From NCBI GenBank assembly GCA_031546715.1, contig JAVBKA010000084.1, forward strand, positions 1 through 32,939: DNA of 32,939 nt. The letters are read 5' to 3'. A program made the translations under genes and the position numbers. The stretch comes from JAVBKA01 sp031546715 (GTDB lineage: Bacteria; Bacillota; Clostridia; Oscillospirales; UBA929). Of this stretch, positions 1 to 7,375 are shown piece after piece. The notes beneath the pieces are model-generated. The model saw only the letters and a list, made by a program, of their open reading frames with translations, had not been told where the DNA came from and ran no database searches. The first letter of the stretch is position 1, and every line of letters starts with the position of its first letter.

Positions 1-560
1 CAGAAAAGCTTGCCGATAAAGCTCGCTATCAAACGGTTTACGCAACTCAGGACGGCAGCGCAGCCGCGCCTACAGCAGGGCTACATTTTACAAATGACCT
101 GCTGGAAAAGCTTAGTGCTAAGGGTGTAAAAATCTGCGAAGTGACCTTGCATGTAGGGCTTGGTACATTTCGGTCTGTTCAAGCGGAAAACATTGAGGAT
201 CATGTAATGCATAGCGAGTATTATTCAATTTCGCAAGAAACTTGCGAAGCTATACAGTCATCAAAGTCAGCAGGAAAGCGCGTTATAGCTGTTGGTACGA
301 CAGCATGTAGAACGCTGGAAACAGCGGGCAAGTCAGGCGAGCTTATAGAAAGCTCAGGTTTTACGCAACTCTATATCACTCCGGGTTATGATTTCAAGCT
401 CATTGACGGTCTGGTCACAAATTTTCATGTTCCAGAAAGCAGCTTGATGATGCTCGTTTCGTCGCTTGCAGGCAGAGAAAATATTATGAACGCATATGAA
501 GAAGCAAAGCAAAAAGGCTATCGCTTTTTTAGCTTTGGTGACGCAATGCTGATTATTTAA
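1..560 (+). CDS. queA: S-adenosylmethionine:tRNA ribosyltransferase-isomerase, 5' end cut off
   Basis: The reading frame is open from base 3 to the stop at 558-560, giving the last 185 residues of QueA. QueA transfers and isomerises the ribosyl part of SAM onto 7-aminomethyl-7-deazaguanine in tRNA, producing epoxyqueuosine in the cytoplasm. Recognisable family stretches are YQTVYA, GSAAAPTAGLHFT and LHVGLGTFR near the start, NFHVPESSLMMLVSS in the middle, and the usual C-terminal ending FFSFGDAML. The N-terminal half lies outside the window. The next enzyme of the pathway (tgt, 1340) is on the same strand, but a toxin-antitoxin pair sits between them. The last 16 or so bases of the gene recur just before tgt (1303-1318). 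Family assignment is secure. Confidence 0.96.
   Translation, partial: EKLADKARYQTVYATQDGSAAAPTAGLHFTNDLLEKLSAKGVKICEVTLHVGLGTFRSVQAENIEDHVMHSEYYSISQETCEAIQSSKSAGKRVIAVGTTACRTLETAGKSGELIESSGFTQLYITPGYDFKLIDGLVTNFHVPESSLMMLVSSLAGRENIMNAYEEAKQKGYRFFSFGDAMLII
539..554 (+). repeat. Direct repeat, left copy (queA 3' end)
   Basis: The 16 bases TGACGCAATGCTGATT at the end of queA match TGACGCGATGCTGATT at 1303-1318 with one mismatch. The similarity continues as TTAAA in both copies if two bases are skipped. Together the copies bracket the toxin-antitoxin pair. Confidence 0.7.
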
Positions 561-562
561 AC

Positions 563-591
563 TTGACACATCCTATTTAATAGGATAGAAT
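563..591 (+). promoter_or_regulatory. Sigma-A type promoter of the toxin-antitoxin operon
   Basis: TTGACA (563-568), a 17-base spacer and TAGAAT (586-591) form a near-perfect vegetative promoter 36 bases before the toxin start. It begins right after the queA stop codon, so the pair has its own promoter. tgt may also depend on it, because no other promoter is evident between 1275 and 1340. Confidence 0.85.
570..586. promoter_or_regulatory. Operator-like palindrome inside the toxin-antitoxin promoter
   Basis: ATCCTATTTAATAGGAT is a perfect 17-base palindrome (8-bp arms, one central base). It fills the spacer between the -35 and -10 boxes and reaches the first base of the -10. Antitoxins of this class usually repress their own operon, so this is the likely binding site of the HTH protein encoded at 961. 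That link is inferred. Confidence 0.7.
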
Positions 592-626
592 AACGTTAAG
601 TAATAGAGGGTGAAGATATAAGCAGA

Positions 627-968
627 ATGTTTATTTCAACTTTCGAGTTTGATCGGCAATGGGAACGAATGAACCTTGATGACAAAGATAGGCGTCGCCT
701 TGAAAATGAGATTGTTGATAACCCACAAATTGGAGCAGTAATGCAAGGTACTGGTGGTTTGCGTAAAATGCGGTTTGCTCTTAACGGCAAAGGGAAGAGT
801 GGAAGCTCTCGTGTCCTTTATGTGGATTTCGTTATTTTTGAACGGGTCTATCTCATCACAGCTTATCCGAAGAGTCAAAAAGAAGATATTTCTTCGGCAG
901 ACCGTGAATTTTATAAGAAAATAATTGAGCAAACCAAAAGAGAGATAGGAGGTCATAAGCATGAGTGA
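627..968 (+). CDS. RelE/HigB-type toxin of a type II toxin-antitoxin pair
   Basis: This 113-residue basic protein matches the RelE/ParE superfamily as found next to XRE antitoxins (HigB-like). Characteristic are the N-terminal FDRQW, the block GTGGLRKMRF at 41-50 followed by the glycine- and lysine-rich GKGKSGSSRVLYVDF, and YLITAYPKSQKED at 75-87. Family members are mostly ribosome-dependent mRNA endonucleases. I infer that activity and cannot confirm catalytic residues. The ribosome binding site is weak and distant (GAGGG at 606-610, 16 bases before ATG), whereas the antitoxin has a strong one, which would favour excess antitoxin. The 3' end overlaps the antitoxin by 8 bases, typical of a coupled pair. 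Confidence 0.85.
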   Translation: MFISTFEFDRQWERMNLDDKDRRRLENEIVDNPQIGAVMQGTGGLRKMRFALNGKGKSGSSRVLYVDFVIFERVYLITAYPKSQKEDISSADREFYKKIIEQTKREIGGHKHE

Positions 969-1275
969 TGTTTCTGATAGCATCAAGCGTGGATTACAGG
1001 AAATGCTTGACCACACGCAGGGAAAGATTGAACTTCGGTCGCATTATGTTACTGCGACACCACCAGTAGAATACACAGCCGATGAAATCCGTGAGATTCG
1101 CGGCAAGCTCAATATGTCTCAGGGATTTTTTGCCGAAGTGATAGGCGTATCAAAAAAAACAGTCGAATCTTGGGAGTACGGACGCGGAAAGCCTAGTGGC
1201 GCAGCAGCAAGGGTACTTACCATCGCGGATAAAGACCCAGAGGCGTTAAGGCGATATGGTTTTGCTGAATGGTAA
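961..1275 (+). CDS. XRE-family antitoxin (HigA-like)
   Basis: A 104-residue protein with a helix-turn-helix of the Cro/C1 (XRE) type at about residues 41-90. The key part reads LNMSQGFFAEVIGVSKKTVESW, ending in WEYGRGKPSG, as in HigA/NadS-type antitoxins. The N-terminal 35 residues probably contact or cover the toxin. A perfect AGGAGG at 947-952 lies 8 bases before the ATG, inside the toxin gene. It should neutralise the toxin and repress the operon through the palindrome at 570-586. The order toxin first, antitoxin second is the higBA arrangement, opposite to relBE. Confidence 0.87.
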   Translation: MSDVSDSIKRGLQEMLDHTQGKIELRSHYVTATPPVEYTADEIREIRGKLNMSQGFFAEVIGVSKKTVESWEYGRGKPSGAAARVLTIADKDPEALRRYGFAEW

Positions 1276-1302
1276 GATTTATCAACGATTTCGCGATGTT
1301 GT

Positions 1303-1318
1303 TGACGCGATGCTGATT
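1303..1318 (+). repeat. Direct repeat, right copy (queA end duplicate)
   Basis: TGACGCGATGCTGATT repeats the queA 3' end at 539-554 with one mismatch. Read in the matching frame it gives DAMLI, the QueA ending, followed by two codons and a stop. It lies between the antitoxin stop and the tgt ribosome binding site. Confidence 0.7.
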
Positions 1319-1339
1319 TTAAAGTAGAGCAGGAAAAAT

Positions 1340-2464
1340 ATGTTTGAACTAAAACTAACCGAAAAAAACGCCCGCAGGGGACAACTAACTACACCTCACG
1401 GCGTTGTGCAGACACCCGTGTTTATGAACGTAGGAACACAGGCCGCCATTAAGGGCGGTCTTTCATCTGACGATTTAGTTAATATTGATTGTCAAGTAGA
1501 GCTGTCTAATACGTATCATTTACATTTACGACCCGGTGAGGACATTGTACGGCAACTAGGCGGATTACATGGCTTTATGAAATGGGAACGCCCTATTTTA
1601 ACAGATAGCGGAGGATTTCAGGTATTTTCTCTTGCTAAATTGAGAAAAATTAACGAAGAAGGCGTTCAATTTTCTTCGCATATTGATGGACATCGAATTT
1701 TCATGCGCCCTGAGGACTCAATTGATATTCAGCTTAACCTTGGTGCAGATATAATTATGGCGTTTGATGAATGTGTTGCTAATCCATCGCCATATGAATA
1801 TGTCAAGGCGTCCACTGAAAGAACTAGCCGCTGGCTTACTCGCTGTAAGGATGAATGGCTTTCCCGTAAAGATAGCTCCATTAACAGCGGCGTAAACCTT
1901 TGGGGCATTAATCAAGGCGGAGTTTACGAGGATTTGCGTATAGCTCACATGAAAACCATTGCAGAAATGGATTTGCCTGGTTATTCAATTGGCGGTCTTG
2001 CAGTCGGCGAAACGGCTGAAGAAATGTACAATATCATCGACATTCTCAACCCAATTATGCCAGTTCACAAGCCTAGGTATTTAATGGGTGTCGGAACGCC
2101 TGTCAACATTTTAGAGGCAGTTTACAGAGGTGTAGACTTCTTTGATTGTGTTTTACCTGCCAGAAATGCTCGTCATGGACATTTGTACACTTGGGAAGGC
2201 TGTAGGAATATTAAAAACGAGAAATACTCCAAAGACGCTTCTTCGATTGATGAAAACTGCGGATGCCCTGTTTGTTCAAAATTTAGCAGAGCTTTTATTA
2301 GGCATCTATTCAAAGCGGAAGAAATTCTCGCAATGCGACTTAGTGTAATGCATAACCTATACTTTTATAATTCGCTCATGCGCCGCATTCGTGATGCGCT
2401 TGACAATTTACAGTTTGAAGGTTTTTATCGTAAATGGCGTGAAGTGTTAGACAAGAGAATTTAA
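1340..2464 (+). CDS. tgt: tRNA-guanine transglycosylase
   Basis: This enzyme exchanges guanine 34 of GUN-anticodon tRNAs for the queuine precursor preQ1. QueA then acts on the product, so the two genes belong to one pathway. The 374-residue protein has normal family length. TDSGGFQVFSL at 88-98 contains the active-site Asp89, and FFDCVLPAR contains the nucleophile Asp269. The zinc site is formed by Cys307, Cys309, Cys312 and His322 (CGCPVC ... RHLF). MGVGTP at 249-254 is also typical. An AGGA at 1331-1334 precedes the ATG by 5 bases. No yajC/secDF follows, although these often do in other bacteria. Transcription probably comes from the toxin-antitoxin promoter or by readthrough from queA. Confidence 0.97.
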   Translation: MFELKLTEKNARRGQLTTPHGVVQTPVFMNVGTQAAIKGGLSSDDLVNIDCQVELSNTYHLHLRPGEDIVRQLGGLHGFMKWERPILTDSGGFQVFSLAKLRKINEEGVQFSSHIDGHRIFMRPEDSIDIQLNLGADIIMAFDECVANPSPYEYVKASTERTSRWLTRCKDEWLSRKDSSINSGVNLWGINQGGVYEDLRIAHMKTIAEMDLPGYSIGGLAVGETAEEMYNIIDILNPIMPVHKPRYLMGVGTPVNILEAVYRGVDFFDCVLPARNARHGHLYTWEGCRNIKNEKYSKDASSIDENCGCPVCSKFSRAFIRHLFKAEEILAMRLSVMHNLYFYNSLMRRIRDALDNLQFEGFYRKWREVLDKRI

Positions 2465-2597
2465 TTTAGCTAACTTCGCGCAATCTACTAAACGTCAACG
2501 CTGCATCAAGAAATAACTTATCAAAAAATAACATAAGCAGACCACTAAGTCTGGACAGCAGTTTAACAGAAATATTAATCAAAATTTCCGCTACCAC

Positions 2598-2626
2598 TTG
2601 ACAAGGGGAGCGGATTTGTATATAAT
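2598..2626 (+). promoter_or_regulatory. Perfect consensus sigma-A promoter with no evident gene
   Basis: TTGACA (2598-2603), exactly 17 bases, then TATAAT (2621-2626). The predicted start site near 2633 falls inside the palindrome at 2629-2660. It points toward the 3' end of ogt, which is on the other strand. Confidence 0.85.
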
Positions 2627-2628
2627 CT

Positions 2629-2660
2629 GAATTAAACAAAATATAAATTTTGTTTAATTC
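2629..2660 (+). repeat. 14-bp perfect inverted repeat at the transcription start
   Basis: GAATTAAACAAAAT (2629-2642), the 4-base loop ATAA, then ATTTTGTTTAATTC (2647-2660). It begins two bases after the -10 box. It could be a repressor site in DNA or, for most of its length, a 5' stem in the RNA. AGGAG follows at once (2661). Confidence 0.8.
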
Positions 2661-2689
2661 AGGAGTGGGGGAAATGGTAGAAAACAGGA

Positions 2690-2710
2690 AAACCGTCCTT
2701 AGGACGGTTT
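2690..2710 (+). terminator. Hairpin, possible terminator of a short transcript
   Basis: A 9-bp perfect stem (AAACCGTCC and GGACGGTTT) with a 3-base loop, about 57 bases after the predicted start. It is followed by CGGTACATTTTGAG, which has only a short T run, so it may be a weak terminator or just a structured element. Confidence 0.5.
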
Positions 2711-2865
2711 CGGTACATTTTGAGCTTTGTTTAAGTTATAGTTGCAATTTATATATCGCTTTGCAACACGCTTTTAATTGTTTGGAATATTTGATTCACA
2801 GTTTGCATGTACGCTTTATTGTTATACAAATAAACTTTTATAGTTTGTACATATGCTCGACTGTT

Positions 2866-3354
2866 TTACATATACGCTTTTTCATGATTTAGTAAAAATT
2901 CCTTTAGCTCAAGTCCGCCGCCGTAACCAACTAACTTACTGTTTGCGCCTATAACTCTATGACAAGGAACAATTATGCTAATTGGATTATGATGATTTGC
3001 GTTTCCGACGGCGCGCGGTCCAGACCCGATTTGTGCAGCAATTTCGCCGTATGTAGCGGTTTTTCCGTAACCAATAGTCGTTAAGGCGTGCCAGTCTCTA
3101 ATCTGAAATTCTGACCCGTGGAGTTCATAGGGCACGTCAAAATCCTTTCGAGTACCGTCAAAGTATTCATCTAGCTGAGTTTTAGTCTTCACAAGTAGCT
3201 CAGTGTCTTCTAAAACGACCTCGTAACACTTGAAACGCTTCTTAATCCAAGACTCTGCATTATTCCCGAAATCACAATAAACAAGAGCGTTTTCAGTAGC
3301 ATAAATGTTCATTGGGCATCTTGGATGATTGTATCTAGTATAAAATAGCTTCAT
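2866..3354 (-). CDS. ogt: Methylated-DNA--protein-cysteine methyltransferase
   Basis: This suicide enzyme removes alkyl groups from O6-alkylguanine in DNA onto its own cysteine. The 162-residue product has the hallmark IVPCHRV (acceptor Cys131), preceded by the DNA-binding helix GPRAVGNANHHNP at 112-124 and followed by LVGYGGGLELKEFLLNHE. YGKTATYGEIA at 96-106 is also typical. I chose the ATG at 3354 because GGAGG (3360-3364) lies 5 bases upstream; the longer open frame has no such site. It starts 38 bases from the divergently read recombinase gene. The 3' end overlaps the antisense open frame that follows the orphan promoter at 2598. Confidence 0.95.
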   Translation of the reverse strand: MKLFYTRYNHPRCPMNIYATENALVYCDFGNNAESWIKKRFKCYEVVLEDTELLVKTKTQLDEYFDGTRKDFDVPYELHGSEFQIRDWHALTTIGYGKTATYGEIAAQIGSGPRAVGNANHHNPISIIVPCHRVIGANSKLVGYGGGLELKEFLLNHEKAYM

Positions 3355-3392
3355 TATTGCCTCCATAATTTGTAAAATGAAAGGGATATCAT

Positions 3393-4394
3393 ATGAATAG
3401 AGAAATGCGGCTGGAATCTCCGCCAATTCTGCTGGACTTTTTAACTCATCACGAGACCATAAAAAGCCATTCTCCAAAAACTGTTGAAGAGTATTTTTTT
3501 GATTTGCGAATGCTTTTCAGGTTTTTAAAGATACATAAGAGACTTATCGACGAAGGAACGGATTTTAGCGATATTGCAATACTTGACATAGACGAAAATT
3601 TTGTCAAGCGTATCACTCTCAGTGATGCCTACGCCTTTTTAGCATATCTTTCAGGCGAAAGAGTAAATCTCAGGGGTAAGCAACGTGATGGAAAAGGTCT
3701 GGGCGCAACTGCAAGAGCAAGAAAAGTCGCTACGATACGTTCGTTTTTTAAGTATTTAACGCTTCGAGCGCATATTCTTGAAATCAACCCAATGCTTGAG
3801 CTGGATTCACCAAGACTCAAAAAAACACTTCCGAGGTACTTAACCGAGGCGGAGAGTTTAAATCTTTTGGACAATATTCATGGCAAAAACCCAGAACGCG
3901 ACTATGCAATAATAACTTTGTTCCTTAATTGCGGACTACGTATATCAGAGCTGCAAGGTCTAAATGTCGCAGATGTACAGGGCGAAACAATCAGAGTGCT
4001 TGGCAAGGGTAACAAAGAGCGGATTTTGTTCTTAAATAACGCATGTCAACTGGCAATACAAAGTTACTTGGAAGTTCGACCGCCGATTGAAAATGAACGT
4101 GCGATGTTCTTAACGCGCAGGCAAAAACGAATTAGCGTGGAAATGATTCACGTTTTGGTGAAAAAGCATATCGCCATGGCAGGGCTAGATTCATCGCAGT
4201 ACTCAAGTCACAAACTTCGGCACACAGCGGCAACGCTAATGCTTGGAAACGGCGTAGATGTGCGTGTACTTCAAGAGGTTTTGGGGCATGAGCATCTGAA
4301 TACAACGCAAATATACACTCATGTGGAAAATGAGCAGTTACGACTTGCGGCGAAGGCAAATCCCCTTGCGAAAGTCAAAAAGAAGAACAAATAG
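3393..4394 (+). CDS. Tyrosine recombinase of the XerC/XerD type
   Basis: A 333-residue site-specific recombinase with an N-terminal SAM-like DNA-binding domain (about 10-130) and a C-terminal catalytic domain. All catalytic residues are visible: Arg183 in CGLRISELQGL, Lys205 in LGKGNKER, His273 and Arg276 in SSHKLRHTAATLM, His299 in LGHEHLNTTQIYTH, and the nucleophile Tyr308. Cellular Xer proteins resolve chromosome dimers at dif. No attachment sites, excisionase or phage genes are nearby, so a housekeeping role is more likely than an integrase. It is somewhat longer than the usual 295-305 residues, partly through a basic loop near 93-108. GGG at 3383-3385 precedes the ATG. Confidence 0.9.
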   Translation: MNREMRLESPPILLDFLTHHETIKSHSPKTVEEYFFDLRMLFRFLKIHKRLIDEGTDFSDIAILDIDENFVKRITLSDAYAFLAYLSGERVNLRGKQRDGKGLGATARARKVATIRSFFKYLTLRAHILEINPMLELDSPRLKKTLPRYLTEAESLNLLDNIHGKNPERDYAIITLFLNCGLRISELQGLNVADVQGETIRVLGKGNKERILFLNNACQLAIQSYLEVRPPIENERAMFLTRRQKRISVEMIHVLVKKHIAMAGLDSSQYSSHKLRHTAATLMLGNGVDVRVLQEVLGHEHLNTTQIYTHVENEQLRLAAKANPLAKVKKKNK

Positions 4395-4425
4395 CTCAAG
4401 TCATGACTGCAACCATTGGTAAAGG

Positions 4426-6396
4426 CTAAGTCGTTATCATCGCAACAAATTCTTGCTCGCTGATTATCGTAATACCAAGGGTTTGCGCCTTTGTCAGCTT
4501 TGACCCAGCCGCTTCGCCTGCAAGCAGATATGAGGTTTTAGCGGACACACTTCCTGAAACCTTACCGCCATTTTTCTCGATGATTTCTTTAGCTTCATCT
4601 CTGGAGTACTGCTCAAGTGTACCTGTGATGACAAAGGTTTTACCAGAAAATAAGTCCGTCACGGCTCGTTTTTCGCCAAGGGTATTAACGCCTGCCGCTT
4701 TTAAGCGTTCTAACAAATCAAGCGAGGTTGGCTTGCTCAGCCAATGAAATACACTTTGCGCAATGGTCGGTCCAATCTCGTTTATTTTAACAAGCTCATC
4801 CTGCGGAGCAGCAAGCAAAGCGTCTAAACTGCCGAAATGCTCCGACAAAAGTCGGGCAGCTTTTACACCAACGTGGCGGATACCGAAGGAATATAAAAGT
4901 CGAGAAAAGTCTTGCTTTTTGGAAATTTGTATATTATTCAACAAATTTGACACAGATTTATCCTTAAAACCGTCAAGTCTTAATAGGCCGTTTTCTGTCA
5001 AATTATAAACATCTGCAATGTTTTTTACCAATTCATTACTATAAAGAGCCTCGCATGTGGCTGCGCCAAGACCTTCAATGTCCATGGCATCTCGTGATGC
5101 AAAATGAATCAGCCCTCGCAAAATTTGAGCAGGGCAACCAAGATTTACGCAACGAACAGCCGCTTCTTCATCGACCCGCGTAACAGGTTCATTGCAAACA
5201 GGGCACAGCTTCGGGAAAACATACCGCTCTGCATCAGAAGTCCTAGCATCAGTGTCAACTGACACAATTTCGGGTATTATCTCCCCTGCCTTCTGCACCC
5301 AAACGGTGTTGCCGATTCTAATATCCTTTTCGTTGATAAAATCCTCATTGTGAAGCGTCGCGTACTGAACTGTCGTTCCGGCAAGGCGTACAGGCTCTAG
5401 GACTGCCTTTGGAGTTAAAACTCCGGTTCTGCCAACTTGAATAATAATATCAATGACCTTAGTAAGCTTTTTATCTGGTGGGTATTTATACGCGACTGCC
5501 CATCTCGGACATTTCGAGGTACTTCCAAGTCTTCTGCGCAGCGACAAATCGTTAATTTTTACAACCGCGCCGTCGATATCAAACAAAAACTGCTCTCTAT
5601 TTTCATTAATAGAGAGTATTTCTTGCGCAATTGTCTCACAGTCATTGAGTTTTTTATACGGAATAGTCGGAAAGCACCAGCTTTTAAGCATTTCCAAGGT
5701 GTCTGAATGAGTTTGAGGAAGCGGCATACCGTCAATTTCCTGAATGTTAAACACCATAATCGAAAGCTTGCGCTGCTCAGCGATTTTTGGGTCAAGCTGA
5801 CGCAATGAGCCTGCAGCCGCATTTCTCGGATTAGCAAGCAAGACTTGCCCTAACTCCTCTCGCTCCTCATTAAGCTTAAGGAACACATCCTTAGGCATGT
5901 ATACCTCCCCTCTTACAACTAGCTTCGAGGGGGCGTTTGCAATGCTCTTAGGCAAGCCTTTGAGTGTCAGAAGGTTATGTGTCACATCCTCACCGGTTCG
6001 TCCGTCACCTCTGGTCGCGCCTTGTTTGAACACGCCGTCAATATACGTCAGCGCAACGGACAGACCATCAACCTTTGGTTCGACACAAAACTCAGTATTT
6101 TTGTCAGTTTCAAGCATTTTTTCAATGAATAACGACAATTCTTCAATGGAAAAAACGTCTTGGAGGCTTTCAAGTGGGACATTATGGGTCACAGGCGAAA
6201 ACGCGGCTTGCCCGCCGACCCGAACAGTCGGAGAATCGGGGTCAAAAAGTTCTGGAAATTCAGCCTCTAATTCGCGAAGCCGCCTAAGAGCCATATCATA
6301 GTCATAATCTGACATGATTGGCTCATCTTTCACATAGTACGAGTAATTGGCATCTGCAAGACGTTTTCGCAGTTCTATCAATTCATTTTGCATCAT
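4426..6396 (-). CDS. ligA: NAD-dependent DNA ligase
   Basis: LigA seals nicks during replication and repair using NAD. The 656-residue product has all family domains in order: the NAD-binding Ia domain with YYVKDEPIMSDYDYD near the start, the adenylation domain with the nucleophile Lys108 in EPKVDGLSV, an OB fold, a four-cysteine zinc finger (CPVC ... CVNLGCPAQ), helix-hairpin-helix repeats, and a C-terminal BRCT domain beginning SGKTFVITGTL. I chose ATG 6396, one of two adjacent ATGs after GGAGA. A TTG 18 bases further out is in frame but upstream of that site. It follows yunB on the same strand by 49 bases and converges with the recombinase, 31 bases apart. Confidence 0.97.
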   Translation of the reverse strand: MMQNELIELRKRLADANYSYYVKDEPIMSDYDYDMALRRLRELEAEFPELFDPDSPTVRVGGQAAFSPVTHNVPLESLQDVFSIEELSLFIEKMLETDKNTEFCVEPKVDGLSVALTYIDGVFKQGATRGDGRTGEDVTHNLLTLKGLPKSIANAPSKLVVRGEVYMPKDVFLKLNEEREELGQVLLANPRNAAAGSLRQLDPKIAEQRKLSIMVFNIQEIDGMPLPQTHSDTLEMLKSWCFPTIPYKKLNDCETIAQEILSINENREQFLFDIDGAVVKINDLSLRRRLGSTSKCPRWAVAYKYPPDKKLTKVIDIIIQVGRTGVLTPKAVLEPVRLAGTTVQYATLHNEDFINEKDIRIGNTVWVQKAGEIIPEIVSVDTDARTSDAERYVFPKLCPVCNEPVTRVDEEAAVRCVNLGCPAQILRGLIHFASRDAMDIEGLGAATCEALYSNELVKNIADVYNLTENGLLRLDGFKDKSVSNLLNNIQISKKQDFSRLLYSFGIRHVGVKAARLLSEHFGSLDALLAAPQDELVKINEIGPTIAQSVFHWLSKPTSLDLLERLKAAGVNTLGEKRAVTDLFSGKTFVITGTLEQYSRDEAKEIIEKNGGKVSGSVSAKTSYLLAGEAAGSKLTKAQTLGITIISEQEFVAMITT

Positions 6397-6445
6397 AAGT
6401 CTCCGATAATTCAAAATATCTTATCACAGTATACCAAAAAAAACA

Positions 6446-7162
6446 CTACGGCACAATAGCGGATTGCCTTTTTGAATCAGAAAATAATCCCGAATCTGTT
6501 AAATTAGTATATGTATCCGGCACTGTTCCGACTATTACGGTTTCTGCAATGTTTACTTGAACATTCACAACGGTTGACGCTGTGTAACCTGGCAACAAAA
6601 CACCGATATCGACCGTAACCTCCATTAAAATTTGATGCCGAGTTTGATTGATTCCCGCAGAAGTGAATACATTTTCAAATGACGCTCCAGCCGTTCCAAC
6701 TGGAATTATTCTAACGGGAACACGAGGCCCACGCCCTGCAAATAAGTCAGATTTCATGAGGCTGCCTATAGGGATGGACAATTCTGACGTGTCGATACTG
6801 TCAATTTCATCTAACACATCATCAATTATACCCGATTTAAGGCGATTTATAGTAATCATGTCAGTTTTGAGGGCGGTAATATTACCGTAAATGTCCTTTT
6901 CAAAAAAAACTATTTTGTCATACTCAAAGCTACCGTCACTGATTCGGTCTTCAATTGCCTTGTTTATTGCCTTTGACGCAAGATAATCAACTTTTGCCTT
7001 AGCAAGCTGAGATATCATTGGTCGAATATGCGCATCGATAGTGGCAACGATTATCCAGAATAATCCAATAAAAATCACTAAAAACAAAATCGCGCTAAGA
7101 GTTTTTGAAATGTTTAATTTTCTTAAAACAGGACGATATCGAAAAAATCTCGTTCTACGCAT
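6446..7162 (-). CDS. yunB: Sporulation protein YunB
   Basis: A 238-residue protein with a single N-terminal membrane segment (about residues 22-42, rich in Leu, Ile and Phe) and an extracytoplasmic remainder. It resembles YunB of endospore formers: AHIRPMISQLAKAKVDYLASKAINKAI after the membrane segment, IPIGSLMKSDLFAGRGPRVPVRI in the middle, and repeated beta-strand-like ends. In Bacillus subtilis yunB is made in the mother cell and is needed for normal spores; its biochemical role is unknown. ATG 7162 is chosen because GAGGTG lies 6 bases upstream. It probably shares a transcript with ligA. I do not see a convincing sporulation sigma-factor promoter. Confidence 0.88.
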   Translation of the reverse strand: MRRTRFFRYRPVLRKLNISKTLSAILFLVIFIGLFWIIVATIDAHIRPMISQLAKAKVDYLASKAINKAIEDRISDGSFEYDKIVFFEKDIYGNITALKTDMITINRLKSGIIDDVLDEIDSIDTSELSIPIGSLMKSDLFAGRGPRVPVRIIPVGTAGASFENVFTSAGINQTRHQILMEVTVDIGVLLPGYTASTVVNVQVNIAETVIVGTVPDTYTNLTDSGLFSDSKRQSAIVP

Positions 7163-7298
7163 TGCAGTCACCTCAAGACAAACATATGCAAAAAGGTGTC
7201 GGAGTATGTGAAACGCCACGAGTGTAATAAAACGTTACGTTTGCAATGGACTGCTTTTTAACTGAGAATTGTTTTAGTCATACTTTGGAAAAAACTGA

Positions 7299-7327
7299 TT
7301 TACATTTTCGACTTAATAGTATATAAT
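7299..7327 (+). promoter_or_regulatory. Promoter of the phosphate transport pair
   Basis: TTTACA (7299-7304), 17 bases, TATAAT (7322-7327), 48 bases before the pit start. The rest of the 213-base gap between yunB and pit contains a short palindrome AAACGTTACGTTT (7230-7242) of unknown meaning. I see no clear Pho box. Confidence 0.75.
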
Positions 7328-7375
7328 GTACACTGAGTTGAAGTGGACATGCTAAAATGTTTTTTTGGGGGTACT

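Larger units (their letters stand above)
2465..2865. other. Gene-free stretch with an orphan promoter unit
   Basis: These 401 bases between tgt and the 3' end of ogt are AT-rich. They hold a perfect promoter (2598-2626), a long palindrome (2629-2660) and a hairpin (2690-2710), listed separately. A 72-codon frame from ATG 2674, with AGGAG at 2661-2665, stays open to 2892, but its product is an unrecognised hydrophobic sequence and the frame runs antisense into ogt; I do not call it a gene. The part from 2720 to 2880 contains loosely repeated ACGCTTT words (2768, 2811, 2874). I see nothing recognisable in 2465-2597. Confidence 0.6.

Noticed and set aside
3393..4394. Tyrosine recombinase as the integrase of a mobile element
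   Set aside because: No attachment repeats, excisionase, relaxase or phage genes surround it, and it sits among housekeeping genes. A cellular Xer-type role fits better.
5897..6301. Plus-strand open frame of 134 codons inside ligA
   Set aside because: It lies wholly opposite the conserved adenylation domain of LigA and resembles no family.
7163..7260. Sporulation sigma-factor promoter for yunB
   Set aside because: CATAC- and CATAT-like words occur, but none is paired with a convincing -35 element at the right distance.
7230..7327. Pho box upstream of the phosphate transporter
   Set aside because: I do not find properly spaced TTAACA-like direct repeats; only the promoter and an unrelated short palindrome are clear.
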